From NCBI GenBank assembly GCA_023421735.1, contig JAEZSP010000056.1:1-64000 (forward strand): a stretch of 64,000 bases of DNA, read 5' to 3'. Every line of letters starts with the position of its first letter. Positions within the stretch are counted from its first letter, which is position 1. Both the position numbers and the translations under genes were made by a program. This document shows positions 16,089 through 24,277 of this stretch, one piece after another. The notes below the pieces were generated by a model. The model did no database searches and had not been told where the DNA came from. It saw nothing but the letters and a program-made list of their open reading frames with translations. This stretch comes from Bacillota bacterium (GTDB lineage: Bacteria > Bacillota_A > Clostridia > Christensenellales > Aristaeellaceae).

Positions 16089-17842
16089 GATGCAAGTTCC
16101 TCCTGACTGAGCTGGGACTGGGCGATCTCCTGATAGACCGCGCAGCTCGAAAGCAATTCTTTGTGCGTGCCAATGCCGACGATCCTGCCCTCGTCGAGCA
16201 CGACGATTTTGTCCGCGTCCATGATCGTTCCAATTCGCTGGGCGACGATCATGCTGGTAACGCCCGCCGTCTCCCGTTTGAGCTGGGTGCGCAAGAGCCG
16301 ATCGGTCTTATAGTCGAGCGCCGAGAAGGAGTCGTCGAAGATATAGACCTCAGGCGCAAAACAAACTGCGCGCGCGATGGCGAGGCGCTGTTTTTGACCG
16401 CCGGAAATATTCTGACCGCCCTGCGCGATGGGCGCTTCGTAGCCCTGCTCCATTGCCTCGACGAATTCCGCGCCCTGCGCGATCTTGACGGCGCGCCTGA
16501 TGTCTTCCTCGGTTGCGGCATGGCTGCCGTTGCCGTAATTCACGTTCGAAGATACCGTGCCGCGGAAGAGAACCGCCTTTTGCGGCACATAGCCGATCTT
16601 TTTATGGAGCGCTTCCTGTGTATACTGGCGCACATTCACGCCTGAAACCAGCACTTCGCCCTCCGTCGCATCGAAAAAGCGTGGGACCAGATTGATGAGC
16701 GTCGATTTGCCGCTGCCGGTCGAGCCGATGAAGGCGATGGTCTCGCCCTTTTTCGCGGTGAAGGAGATGTCTTTGAGCACATAGTCTGCCGCACCGGGAT
16801 ATTTGAAGGACACATTCCGGAATTCCACTTCCCCGGCGAGGTCCGCCGCGCCCCTGGTGCCCGTGCCGTCGATGATGGTGGGTTTGGTTGAGAGCACCTC
16901 ATTGATGCGCTTTGCGGATACCGCCGCGCGCGGTAGCATGATGAACATCATGACCATCATCATGAACGCCATGATGACCTGCATCGCGTACGAGGTGAAC
17001 ACGACCATATTGGAAAAAAGCGTGACGCGCTCCATCATGCCCGCCGCATTGATGAGGTACGCGCCGATCCAATAGATGGAGAGCGTCAGGCCGCTCATGA
17101 GGAGCATCATCATCGGCATCATGACGGACATGGCGCGGCTGGTATAGAGCTGGGTATCCGTCAGTTCCGCGTTTGCATCTTCGAACTTTCCGCCCTGATA
17201 AGCTTCGGCGTTGTAGGCGCGGATGACGCGCAGGCCCGTGAGGTTTTCGCGCGTTACGCGGTTGAGGTTATCGGTCAGCGTCTGCATCATCCGGAATTTG
17301 GGCAGGACGAACACGATGATGAGCGAAATCATCGCAAGCAGGATCGCCAGCGTAACGCCCGTCGCGATGGACCATTCGGTTCCCTTGCCGAGGATCTTCG
17401 TGATTGCCCAGACCGCCAGAATCGGCGCCTTGACGATGATCTGAAGTCCCATGGTCACCAGCATCTGGATCTGCGTCACGTCGTTTGTGGAACGCGTGAT
17501 GAGGCTCGCGGTCGAAAAGCGGCCGATTTCCTCCATGGAGAAGGAATCAACCTTGTGAAACAGAAGGCTCCGGAGCCGCATCGCCAGTGATGCCGCGACG
17601 CGCGAGGCGAAAAAGCCCACAATGATGGCCGCAGCGAAGCTGCCGAATGCACATAAGAGCATGTAGGCGCCCTGTGTCCAGATGTCGCCAATTGTGCTGC
17701 CCGGCATCTGCGTCAGCCGGGTGACTTCTGACATGTAGTCCGGCAGTTTTAAATCGAGCCAGACTTGCGCGACGATGAACACGATGCTGACTGCGATCGC
17801 AACCCACTCCCGCGACTTGAAGTGCTTGAATATTTTGATCAT
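16085..17842 (-). CDS. ABC exporter subunit, fused membrane and ATPase domains (first half of heterodimer)
   Basis: 585 residues: six membrane helices in the first 320 residues, then an ATPase domain with GSTGSGKSTLINL, signature ISGGQKQRLAIARAV, and Walker B VYIFDDSFSALD. The residue after the Walker B Asp is Asp, not the catalytic Glu, so one of the two ATP sites of the heterodimer should be degenerate, as in other asymmetric ABC exporters. It overlaps the MarR gene and the partner exporter gene by 4 bases each, giving tight coupling and a likely 1:1 complex. Confidence 0.94.
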   Translation of the reverse strand: MIKIFKHFKSREWVAIAVSIVFIVAQVWLDLKLPDYMSEVTRLTQMPGSTIGDIWTQGAYMLLCAFGSFAAAIIVGFFASRVAASLAMRLRSLLFHKVDSFSMEEIGRFSTASLITRSTNDVTQIQMLVTMGLQIIVKAPILAVWAITKILGKGTEWSIATGVTLAILLAMISLIIVFVLPKFRMMQTLTDNLNRVTRENLTGLRVIRAYNAEAYQGGKFEDANAELTDTQLYTSRAMSVMMPMMMLLMSGLTLSIYWIGAYLINAAGMMERVTLFSNMVVFTSYAMQVIMAFMMMVMMFIMLPRAAVSAKRINEVLSTKPTIIDGTGTRGAADLAGEVEFRNVSFKYPGAADYVLKDISFTAKKGETIAFIGSTGSGKSTLINLVPRFFDATEGEVLVSGVNVRQYTQEALHKKIGYVPQKAVLFRGTVSSNVNYGNGSHAATEEDIRRAVKIAQGAEFVEAMEQGYEAPIAQGGQNISGGQKQRLAIARAVCFAPEVYIFDDSFSALDYKTDRLLRTQLKRETAGVTSMIVAQRIGTIMDADKIVVLDEGRIVGIGTHKELLSSCAVYQEIAQSQLSQEELAS

Positions 17843-18288
17843 ATGCCGTCTCCCTTTTGATTTTCGGATTTGACCCGGAAGTTTTCCGCCAGCCGCAGAA
17901 TGATCCGCACCAATTCGCGCGCGTCGTTTTCACCCAGACGCTCAAGCGTTTTGGTGACCATGCGGAGCACCTCCTCGCGCTGCCTTGTGACCTCCGCCTC
18001 ACCCGCCTGGGTGAGGGTGACCAATATTTGCCGCCGATCAGATGTGTCGATCTCCCGCGTGACGAGTCCCTTTCGCTCGAGGCTGTTGAGCGTTGCCGCC
18101 ACGCGCGCCGTGGTTCTTTTGATGGCTGAGCTGATCTCGCTGGGGCGCGCCGGCTTTCCGTGCTGCGCGATGAAGAGCAATACGACCATCTCCCCCCGCA
18201 TCGCCTCCGTGACGTCCTCATGGGGTTGTACGCCGCGCAACGTGAACATTGCCGTGAGCATCTGACCTGCCAGCGCCCTGTAGTCCAT
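17839..18288 (-). CDS. MarR-family transcriptional regulator
   Basis: 149 residues with the winged-helix core LLFIAQHGKPARPSEISSAI, ARVAATLNSLERKGLVTREID and the beta wing DTSDRRQILVTLTQAGEAEV. ATG follows AAGGAGG. It heads the exporter operon with ATGA overlap, and its promoter region contains two palindromic TTAGCTAA boxes, so it probably represses its own operon and is released by an exporter substrate. Confidence 0.94.
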   Translation of the reverse strand: MDYRALAGQMLTAMFTLRGVQPHEDVTEAMRGEMVVLLFIAQHGKPARPSEISSAIKRTTARVAATLNSLERKGLVTREIDTSDRRQILVTLTQAGEAEVTRQREEVLRMVTKTLERLGENDARELVRIILRLAENFRVKSENQKGDGI

Positions 18289-18303
18289 TTTGGTTCCTCC
18301 TTT

Positions 18304-18347
18304 TTAGCTAACAGTATTAATTATATTCATCGTTAGCTAAATTGCAA
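18304..18347 (-). promoter_or_regulatory. MarR operator and promoter of the exporter operon
   Basis: TTAGCTAAC (18304-18312) and GTTAGCTAA (18332-18340) form an inverted repeat; each half contains the 8-bp palindrome TTAGCTAA. Between and around them, on the minus strand, lie TATAAT (18320-18325) and TTGCAA (18342-18347) with a 16-base spacer. One operator half fills the promoter spacer and the other covers the start point, the expected geometry for autorepression. Confidence 0.75.
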
Positions 18348-18772
18348 CCCCATTTTTCGCACGATTTTCGAATTTTACGTAAAAAAAGCCCTCCGCGCGG
18401 GATGTGCTGCCCTTGCATGTGCAGACGAGGGAAAGTTGCCTGAGACTACCCCCGATGCGTCTTGTGGCGACTTCCGCTTGGCCCGGCCCAAACGATTCGG
18501 ATCCCAAAGCGCCTGAGGATGTCCTGCTCCGTCGTTGTCGTCGCCGTCCAATCAATGAAGCAGGTAAATTTTTCTATATATTCGCCCTGTGCGCAATCAG
18601 GTTATGATGTGTGCAAAAGCCGCATGATGCGATCATGAATAAATTTACATAATTATCGTCGATGTTTTGGCGGAATGCGCGAATTTCAATATTTATATTG
18701 TTCCGGACAGCATTTTGTTCGTTTTGGTAGGACGATGTTCGTTCATTTCTGCGTGCCTTATGATTTGAGAGA

Positions 18773-18786
18773 TACGAACGTTCGTA
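18773..18786. promoter_or_regulatory. 14-bp palindrome TACGAACGTTCGTA, candidate operator
   Basis: Perfect palindrome centred about 27 bases upstream of the -35 box of the agr-like operon. Similar GTTCG pieces occur within the preceding 90 bases. The position fits an activator or quorum-responsive factor; the factor is unknown. Confidence 0.5.
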
Positions 18787-18805
18787 CTTTGAATGGGATC
18801 ATTGA

Positions 18806-18834
18806 TTGCATACATCCTGCTGATGTGGTATAAT
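18806..18834 (+). promoter_or_regulatory. Promoter of the agr-like operon
   Basis: TTGCAT (18806-18811), 17-base spacer, TATAAT (18829-18834). The first gene starts 36 bases later. Confidence 0.7.
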
Positions 18835-18869
18835 TTAAGAAAAAGAAGGAGCACCGCGAACCGGCGAAT

Positions 18870-19430
18870 ATGCTACCATTTATATTGGCGGCCTGCCTGA
18901 TTGCAAAGATTAAGCGGTATCGCCTCGCGCCCATTTGGCGCGATATATCACTTTATCCGATCTTCGCCGTCGAATGCGCGTACTGGTTGTTTCAAATCTT
19001 CGCATTCGCGGGTGATTATCGGTTTGTGCCATATGCCGCGTATCTACAATCGGCGTTCCTCTTGAGCCTGTTGTTTCCGGTCCTTCGGCATCGCCTATAT
19101 GTGCAGGCGATCATCGGAACGGGGATGACGCTGACCGGAACGGCACTGAACCGTTTGGTCATATCGGCAAATGGCGGGCGGATGCCCGTCTATCCCACGC
19201 TTTCGCGCATCACGGGGTATTTTGACCCCACGGCGCTAAAGGAAGGTTTCGACACGGTGCACACCTTGATGAACGGAAGCACTCCGCTCAGGTTTTTGGG
19301 CGATTACATAGACGTAGGCTTCAGCATTATGAGTCCCGGCGACCTGCTGATTCACGGGTTTTCGGCAATCATCTTCTACGCTGCAATCAAGGACCTGAAC
19401 AAACAAAAGAGTGAGGCGGATATCATTTGA
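18870..19430 (+). CDS. DUF5317-like membrane protein
   Basis: 186 residues with about four to five hydrophobic helices. It resembles the DUF5317 family: an N-terminal ACLIAKIKRYRLAPI, a central ALNRLVISANGGRMPV and the late FLGDYIDVGFSIMSPGDLLI with a final helix. AAGGAG lies 18 bases before the ATG, a long spacing, but no better in-frame start is seen. It is the first gene of the agr-like operon and overlaps the next gene by TTGA. The family has no known function; linkage here suggests a part in making, exporting or sensing the peptide. Confidence 0.68.
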   Translation: MLPFILAACLIAKIKRYRLAPIWRDISLYPIFAVECAYWLFQIFAFAGDYRFVPYAAYLQSAFLLSLLFPVLRHRLYVQAIIGTGMTLTGTALNRLVISANGGRMPVYPTLSRITGYFDPTALKEGFDTVHTLMNGSTPLRFLGDYIDVGFSIMSPGDLLIHGFSAIIFYAAIKDLNKQKSEADII

Positions 19431-19903
19431 AAGAGATCCAATTAATCGTCGCGGCAGGGATACTTGGATATCTTTTGCAGGCGATGGGCTATATTTTGGG
19501 AATGCAGGCCATAGCAAAAAAGCGCGTCAATCTTCCGTGGTTCCTGCTTGTGAGCACGGTTTGTGCACTTATGATGTACCTCGTTCGCCGTTTTGGGCAA
19601 TTCAACTTCGGCGTACACACGATGCTCATGCTACTTATTATGAATCTGCTGTGCGTCCTCGTATTAAAACTCGACATCATGCTCTCGATTCTCGGTTCCC
19701 TGATTGTGACGGCGCTGATCATCGCGATTGAACTGCTTAATTACAGCGCACTGCTTCTATTTTACGCCAAAGACGTCATCGATCTGCGGTTGGAGGAACC
19801 TTTGTTCAAGGCCTGGACCGCCGTTCCGGGAAACATTCTTCTCATTGCCGTCGTCATCATCCTCTACGGCATTCGCATCAGGAAAGGAATGAAAAAGGTC
19901 TGA
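19427..19903 (+). CDS. Membrane protein of unknown function in the agr-like locus
   Basis: 158 residues with about five membrane helices and a short basic tail (IRIRKGMKKV). It starts with TTG at 19427, overlapping the previous stop, behind GAGG. The topology resembles the membrane sensor part of AgrC-type kinases, but no kinase domain follows and similarity is only in general layout. Its stop overlaps the agrB start (TGATG). It could be a free-standing peptide-sensing or export module. Confidence 0.6.
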   Translation: MKEIQLIVAAGILGYLLQAMGYILGMQAIAKKRVNLPWFLLVSTVCALMMYLVRRFGQFNFGVHTMLMLLIMNLLCVLVLKLDIMLSILGSLIVTALIIAIELLNYSALLLFYAKDVIDLRLEEPLFKAWTAVPGNILLIAVVIILYGIRIRKGMKKV

Positions 19904-20529
19904 TGGAAAAACTCGCGAATTATATCGCCGAAAGCGTTGCGAAGAGCGGCGAATTGGATGAGGAGCGCAAGCGCGTGATTGCCTATGGATTAACCGCGCT
20001 CATTCAAATGCTGTTTCTGATGGTTTCGAGCTTCATCTTTGGACTTTTGTTTCACTGTTTGTTTGAGGCGATGATGATATTTGCGGCGGTCGGGCTCATC
20101 AAGGGTTCGGCAGGCGGCGCACACTCAAATACAAGCGGTAACTGCACGCTCATCAGCCTCGTTTCGATTTTTGTGATGGCGCTTGTTTCCCGTTATGTCA
20201 TTCCGGTGGTCGTGCCCTATTTATACATCTACCTTGGTTTTGTGATTCTGTCCTTTGGCATCGCATTCATGACGGTTTATCGGCGGGCACCGGTCGCATC
20301 TGCAAACAAACCAATCGAGCGCCCGGAAAAGATCAAACGCCTGCGCAGGCGCAGCTTTGCGACGGTTGGCGTCTTCGCGGTTGGTGCGATCGTTCTGGTC
20401 GTGCTCGGGAAGAGCAATCCGCGGTTTATCAATATCGCCCTCAGCCTATGTATGGCAGCCCTCTGGCAAAGCTTCATGCTCACAGAAAGGGGCGTCAATC
20501 TCATCACCTTCATCGATTCATCGACTTAG
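19903..20529 (+). CDS. agrB: AgrB-family accessory gene regulator, peptide-processing membrane protease
   Basis: 208-residue integral membrane Cys protease of the AgrB family, which cuts the AgrD precursor and forms the thiolactone of the autoinducer. The catalytic pair lies in KGSAGGAHSNTSGNCTL: His74 and Cys81, with the same seven-residue spacing as the His/Cys pair known in Staphylococcus AgrB. Four to six membrane helices and a basic cytoplasmic loop (PEKIKRLRRRS) match the family. A 41-residue AgrD-type gene follows 38 bases later. Identity is firm from motif plus context. Confidence 0.93.
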   Translation: MEKLANYIAESVAKSGELDEERKRVIAYGLTALIQMLFLMVSSFIFGLLFHCLFEAMMIFAAVGLIKGSAGGAHSNTSGNCTLISLVSIFVMALVSRYVIPVVVPYLYIYLGFVILSFGIAFMTVYRRAPVASANKPIERPEKIKRLRRRSFATVGVFAVGAIVLVVLGKSNPRFINIALSLCMAALWQSFMLTERGVNLITFIDSST

Positions 20530-20567
20530 GTCGTATGGGTTAGATCACGGGAAAGGAGGTGAAAAGA

Positions 20568-20693
20568 ATGAAGAGGAAGATCTTGTCCGCGATCGCGGTC
20601 GTCGGCACCCTCGTGGCCACCGTTGCCGCGACGTCTGCCTGCTGGTGGTATTTCTATCAGCCCGAGGAGCCCGAATCTCTGCGCAACCTGTAA
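20568..20693 (+). CDS. agrD: AgrD-like cyclic lactone autoinducer precursor
   Basis: 41 residues, ATG at 20568 behind AAAGGAGGTG, stop TAA at 20691. The layout is that of AgrD: basic amphipathic N-terminal helix (MKRKILSAIAVVGTLVATVA), a small-residue stretch ending TSA, Cys25, then WWYF, and an acidic tail YQPEEPESLRNL matching the PxxPxxL tail of cyclic lactone precursors. The predicted signal is a five-residue thiolactone ring CWWYF with a short N-terminal tail. It is too short to be found by length-filtered gene calling. Product cleavage sites are inferred from staphylococcal AgrD. Confidence 0.9.
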   Translation: MKRKILSAIAVVGTLVATVAATSACWWYFYQPEEPESLRNL

Positions 20694-20793
20694 TGACGAC
20701 CGATTCACTCCTGTCGCTCTGTCGTGAAAGTCGATTGATTCAACGCACGGCAGAGCGGTGTTTATCAATATATCATGAGCGGGATGTGTACGT

Positions 20794-22482
20794 GTGGAAA
20801 ATTTAAAGAACAACAGAAATGAAGAACGTGATCAGATATTTCTGATCATAAAAGGGCTTGCACTCGTATTTTGCACCTATCCGCTTTTTGAACTCTTTTT
20901 TAAATATTCGTCTACCGATTCCTTTAGTGATCTCAATCTGCAGTCGCTGATGACATCGTTTGCGCTGATTTTGGTCGTCCTTTGTGTATGGCTTCTTCTA
21001 AATGCGCGCAAAACCTCTTCCAGTTGGTTCGTATGGTTGGAAATTTCCGTCTTTTATTTGATCTGCCTGATCTCGATCATGGTCAGCGGCGGTTATGAGA
21101 GCAGCTATAAATTTCTTTTTATCTACATGGTCGTCGCTTACACAATACAGATTGGGCAAAATATCGGCTTTGTCATCACGGGACTCTCATCTGCGACGCT
21201 TTTCACCATGGATTTCGTGATGTTCAATGGAGCGGGTGTCAATCCGCAAATACAGTCGGATCTCGCGCTGTCGATTCTATTTCTCGCCGTGTCCTACATA
21301 CTCGGGCGTTACGCGAAAGTTGAAAAGCGGCACATCGAGGAATTGACGCGCCTGGTGAACGTCGACGGTCTGACGGGTCTTTACAACCATCGCTTCTTTT
21401 ACGAAATGATCGAGCGGGTGTATGAGGAAGCGATGAATGAAAAGGATACGTTTTCCCTCGCCATGCTCGACATCGACTATTTCAAGCAGTACAACGACAT
21501 ATTCGGCCATCAGATGGGCGATAAGGTGCTGCGGGATATGTCCGACTTCATGACGGGCATCATGCGCAAGGGAGATATCCTCTGCCGATATGGCGGCGAA
21601 GAGTTCGCGCTGATCATGCCGCACACGCCCGTTGAACAGGCGCAGCAGGTGGCGGAAAAGCTGCGCGAAGGGGTACACGATATGCCCGTCGAGGGCGAGC
21701 ACCTGATCAGTGGCGGCCGGCTCACCGTCTCAGTTGGCGTCTCGCAAATGAGCCGCGACGACCGCAATCACAATGACATCATTTCGCGCGCCGACGCTGC
21801 GCTCTACCACGCAAAATACCTGCGCAAAAACTGCGTGGAAACATACATGGATGTGCTCGAACAGTTCGATGACCTCGATGACAAGAAACGCGACGCGCTC
21901 ATCTCCGCAAAGGCGCTCATCTCGGTTGTGAACATTCGCGATTCTTACACCTATAGCCATACCGAGCGGGTGGTATTCAGCTGCGAAATGATGGCGAAGG
22001 CGCTGAATCTTTCCCAGGAAGACAGGCGCACGCTCATCCTATCGGCGAGCCTGCATGACCTTGGTAAAATCAACATCTCAAAGGATATCCTGATTGCAAA
22101 TCATGACCTTTCGCCGGAAGAATGGGAGATCATCCGCAAACATCCCGAGGCGTCGGGCAACATCGTCGGCAAGATCGAGGGACTCGAGGAAGTTGCGTGC
22201 GTCATCCGGCAGCATCACGAGCGATACGACGGAAAGGGTTATCCCAATGGGCTCAAGGACGGAGAGATTCATCCCCTGGCCTATGTGCTGACGGTTGCGG
22301 ATTCGTTCGACGCCATGACGAACGACCGTCCGTATAAGAAGGCAAAGACGTTTGCGAACGCATTCCGCGAAATTCGGGAATGTGAAGGCCGACAGTTCGA
22401 CCCTGCTACCGCGGAAAAATTCATCGAAACCATACAGAGCGTGTTGGATGTGAAGGAATACGAGGTAAAAGAGGCTAAGTAA
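20794..22482 (+). CDS. Membrane-bound GGDEF/HD-GYP protein (c-di-GMP turnover), candidate peptide receptor
   Basis: 562 residues. Five or six membrane helices fill residues 15-171; a short linker leads to a GGDEF diguanylate cyclase domain (about 183-350) with active-site GGEEF (267-271) and an RxxD inhibitory site (R258-D261), then an HD-GYP phosphodiesterase domain (about 370-555) with HDLGK (421-425) and HHERYDGKGYP (474-484). Both active sites look intact, so it could make and degrade c-di-GMP. It starts with GTG at 20794, 100 bases after agrD, with only a weak ribosome site. It occupies the place where agr operons usually carry the AgrC sensor kinase and AgrA; the membrane domain is a candidate receptor for the peptide. 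That link is inference. Confidence 0.9.
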   Translation: MENLKNNRNEERDQIFLIIKGLALVFCTYPLFELFFKYSSTDSFSDLNLQSLMTSFALILVVLCVWLLLNARKTSSSWFVWLEISVFYLICLISIMVSGGYESSYKFLFIYMVVAYTIQIGQNIGFVITGLSSATLFTMDFVMFNGAGVNPQIQSDLALSILFLAVSYILGRYAKVEKRHIEELTRLVNVDGLTGLYNHRFFYEMIERVYEEAMNEKDTFSLAMLDIDYFKQYNDIFGHQMGDKVLRDMSDFMTGIMRKGDILCRYGGEEFALIMPHTPVEQAQQVAEKLREGVHDMPVEGEHLISGGRLTVSVGVSQMSRDDRNHNDIISRADAALYHAKYLRKNCVETYMDVLEQFDDLDDKKRDALISAKALISVVNIRDSYTYSHTERVVFSCEMMAKALNLSQEDRRTLILSASLHDLGKINISKDILIANHDLSPEEWEIIRKHPEASGNIVGKIEGLEEVACVIRQHHERYDGKGYPNGLKDGEIHPLAYVLTVADSFDAMTNDRPYKKAKTFANAFREIRECEGRQFDPATAEKFIETIQSVLDVKEYEVKEAK

Positions 22483-22780
22483 ATGCCCAATCGGCATCGG
22501 CTGTTCGATGCGGTTCTACGATGTTCGGCTTTGTGATCGCTTAGAACATAGATAACGCCCATCGTCGCGCAACAGCCGGGATCGTGACGCCATTGCAGGC
22601 TGCGTTCGGGGCGGAATGTCCGGGGCCGGAGGCAATGTTTATGAATCGTATGCCCTTTCTGCAGTTCCTGATGTGCGCAATCGCGCGTGCGCTGATCCAA
22701 CCTAAAAAAGAACCGCTGCCGGCGGTGCGTGCCCTCGATCGGGCGTCGTACCTTTGGCGGCGGTTTTCCGTACAAAACAA

Positions 22781-23701
22781 TCAAATTGCAGTCATCTCGC
22801 TCCGCGCGTAAGCTTCGAATACGTTATCGTGGGTGATGATGCGCAATGTCATGCTGTCAATGCCCGCTGGAGGGAGCTTTGGAAACAGTTCGTCCAACAT
22901 CCGCGTGTACCCGTGCACCTCGCCGCCGTTTTCAAAACGGGGATTGTACCATCCTGAATCCATGCTTAAAAGAATCCGGTGCGCAAAACCGTCTTCCAAC
23001 AGGCGCAGCAGGAGCGTCAACGTTGTGTCAGGATTGTAGTCGATGCTAAGGAACGAGCCGCGCTTCCCGACGCGCCGGAGCGTCTCGTAATCGCGCTCCG
23101 CCGATGCATGAAACCAGGCAAACCGGGCGGGCGCCACGCCTTCCTGCACAAGGATGTCAAGGATCCGATTTGCCACCAGTCCGTTTGTGGTATGACTGCA
23201 AATCAATGCGCCCGTTCGGCGGGATGCCTTGCAGGCCGCGCGCAAAAGCTTTTCCTCGGTGTCCTGCATCGCATCATCCGAGGTGCCCAGCTTGATGAAG
23301 CCCGCGCGCACATCCGTATTGACGATGTGGTCGTCCAATTCACCAATCAATTGCGCGGCAAGCGCGTCAATTCCGGCATCGCACGCATCTTCTGTGATCC
23401 AAGGTTCCCGATAGAATCCGGTCGCCAACGCAACCGGCACGCCGCACGCCCTTGAAACGCGTGCGACGATGTCCGCACGCCTGCCGACGCCCATCGGCGT
23501 CGCTTCGCAAATCAGACCCACGCCCTTCTCCTTTGCGGCAACGAGGTGCGGTTGCATTACGCGCAATACGTCGTCCGCTTCCGCGGTGCGATACGCGTAT
23601 GCCGGTGCGTCTCCCGTTTCCGTAAAGATGTGCTCGTGCGGCAGGGCCAGTGTAAAATCCGCCGCCGCCAGCGCACCGGACGTCGTATGTACGCGCTTCA
23701 T
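22781..23701 (-). CDS. Phosphotriesterase-family metal hydrolase
   Basis: 306 residues from the ATG at 23701, which follows AGAGGAG and overlaps the FMN-reductase stop by ATGA. It has the binuclear-metal amidohydrolase pattern of the phosphotriesterase/lactonase family: LPHEHIF (HxH), AGFIKLGTS with the bridging Lys, ICSHTTNG, WFHASAERD and a late LLSMDSGW Asp. Natural substrates of such proteins are mostly lactones or phosphorylated sugar lactones rather than phosphotriesters. Context with a flavin reductase does not fix the substrate. Confidence 0.86.
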   Translation of the reverse strand: MKRVHTTSGALAAADFTLALPHEHIFTETGDAPAYAYRTAEADDVLRVMQPHLVAAKEKGVGLICEATPMGVGRRADIVARVSRACGVPVALATGFYREPWITEDACDAGIDALAAQLIGELDDHIVNTDVRAGFIKLGTSDDAMQDTEEKLLRAACKASRRTGALICSHTTNGLVANRILDILVQEGVAPARFAWFHASAERDYETLRRVGKRGSFLSIDYNPDTTLTLLLRLLEDGFAHRILLSMDSGWYNPRFENGGEVHGYTRMLDELFPKLPPAGIDSMTLRIITHDNVFEAYARSEMTAI

Positions 23702-24255
23702 CGCGTGCTCCTCTGGGTTGCCAGGGCCTCGGCCGCCGCCGCGATCGCCTTTAATTTGTAGTCCTGATTCCATCGGTTCACGCCGATGTAATCGAATACG
23801 TGTCCCCGCATGTGCTGCACCGCCCGCTCCATCTGTCCGAGGCAGGTGAGTAACCCGTTCCCCGAACCGCCCGGCGCGGCGATCAGCAGCACCTCTTTGC
23901 CGGTTAATGCGGTCTTCTCCTGTAGCGCCTCGCATCTGCGGAATCGATCGAGAAACGATTTGAGCACTTCGCTCGTCTCGCCCCAGTAAACCGGGGTTTG
24001 GAAAATCAATGCATCTGCCTCCGCGATCTGCTTGGAGATTTCAGTCAATCCATCTTCGCCATAGGCGCAGACGTGCTCGTTTCTGCAAATGCCCCAACCG
24101 TCCCCGCAGACTTTGCAGCGTCCAATATCCGTCTTGCAAAGGTCGACCACCGTGACGGTTGCCCCCGCCTTCTCCGCCCCCGCGACGGCGGCAGCCACGC
24201 ACGATGCCGAAAGCCCTTCGGACTTGGGCGTGCCGGACAAAACAACGATTTTCAT
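23698..24255 (-). CDS. NADPH-dependent FMN reductase / flavodoxin-like oxidoreductase
   Basis: 185 residues of the flavodoxin-like FMN-reductase family: MKIVVLSGTPKSEGLSASCV phosphate-binding start, a Cys cluster CKVCGDGWGICRNEHVC that resembles an iron-sulfur flavoprotein insertion, and ADALIFQTPVYWGETSEVLK for isoalloxazine binding. The ATG at 24255 fits the family start, with GGGAGG eleven bases upstream. Probably NAD(P)H or ferredoxin-linked electron transfer; the Cys cluster (four Cys) could bind 4Fe-4S as in archaeal/clostridial iron-sulfur flavoproteins. Confidence 0.84.
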   Translation of the reverse strand: MKIVVLSGTPKSEGLSASCVAAAVAGAEKAGATVTVVDLCKTDIGRCKVCGDGWGICRNEHVCAYGEDGLTEISKQIAEADALIFQTPVYWGETSEVLKSFLDRFRRCEALQEKTALTGKEVLLIAAPGGSGNGLLTCLGQMERAVQHMRGHVFDYIGVNRWNQDYKLKAIAAAAEALATQRSTR

Positions 24256-24277
24256 GGTGCAGTGTTCCTCCCTTTCG

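Larger units (their letters stand above)
18348..18869. other. Long gene-free region upstream of the agr-like locus
   Basis: About 520 bases. The left half is GC-rich without a plausible gene; the right half (18560-18830) is distinctly AT-rich. It contains GTTCG-type motifs at about 18697, 18708 and 18737, the 14-bp palindrome at 18773 and the promoter at 18806. No coding sequence is supported on either strand. Confidence 0.55.
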
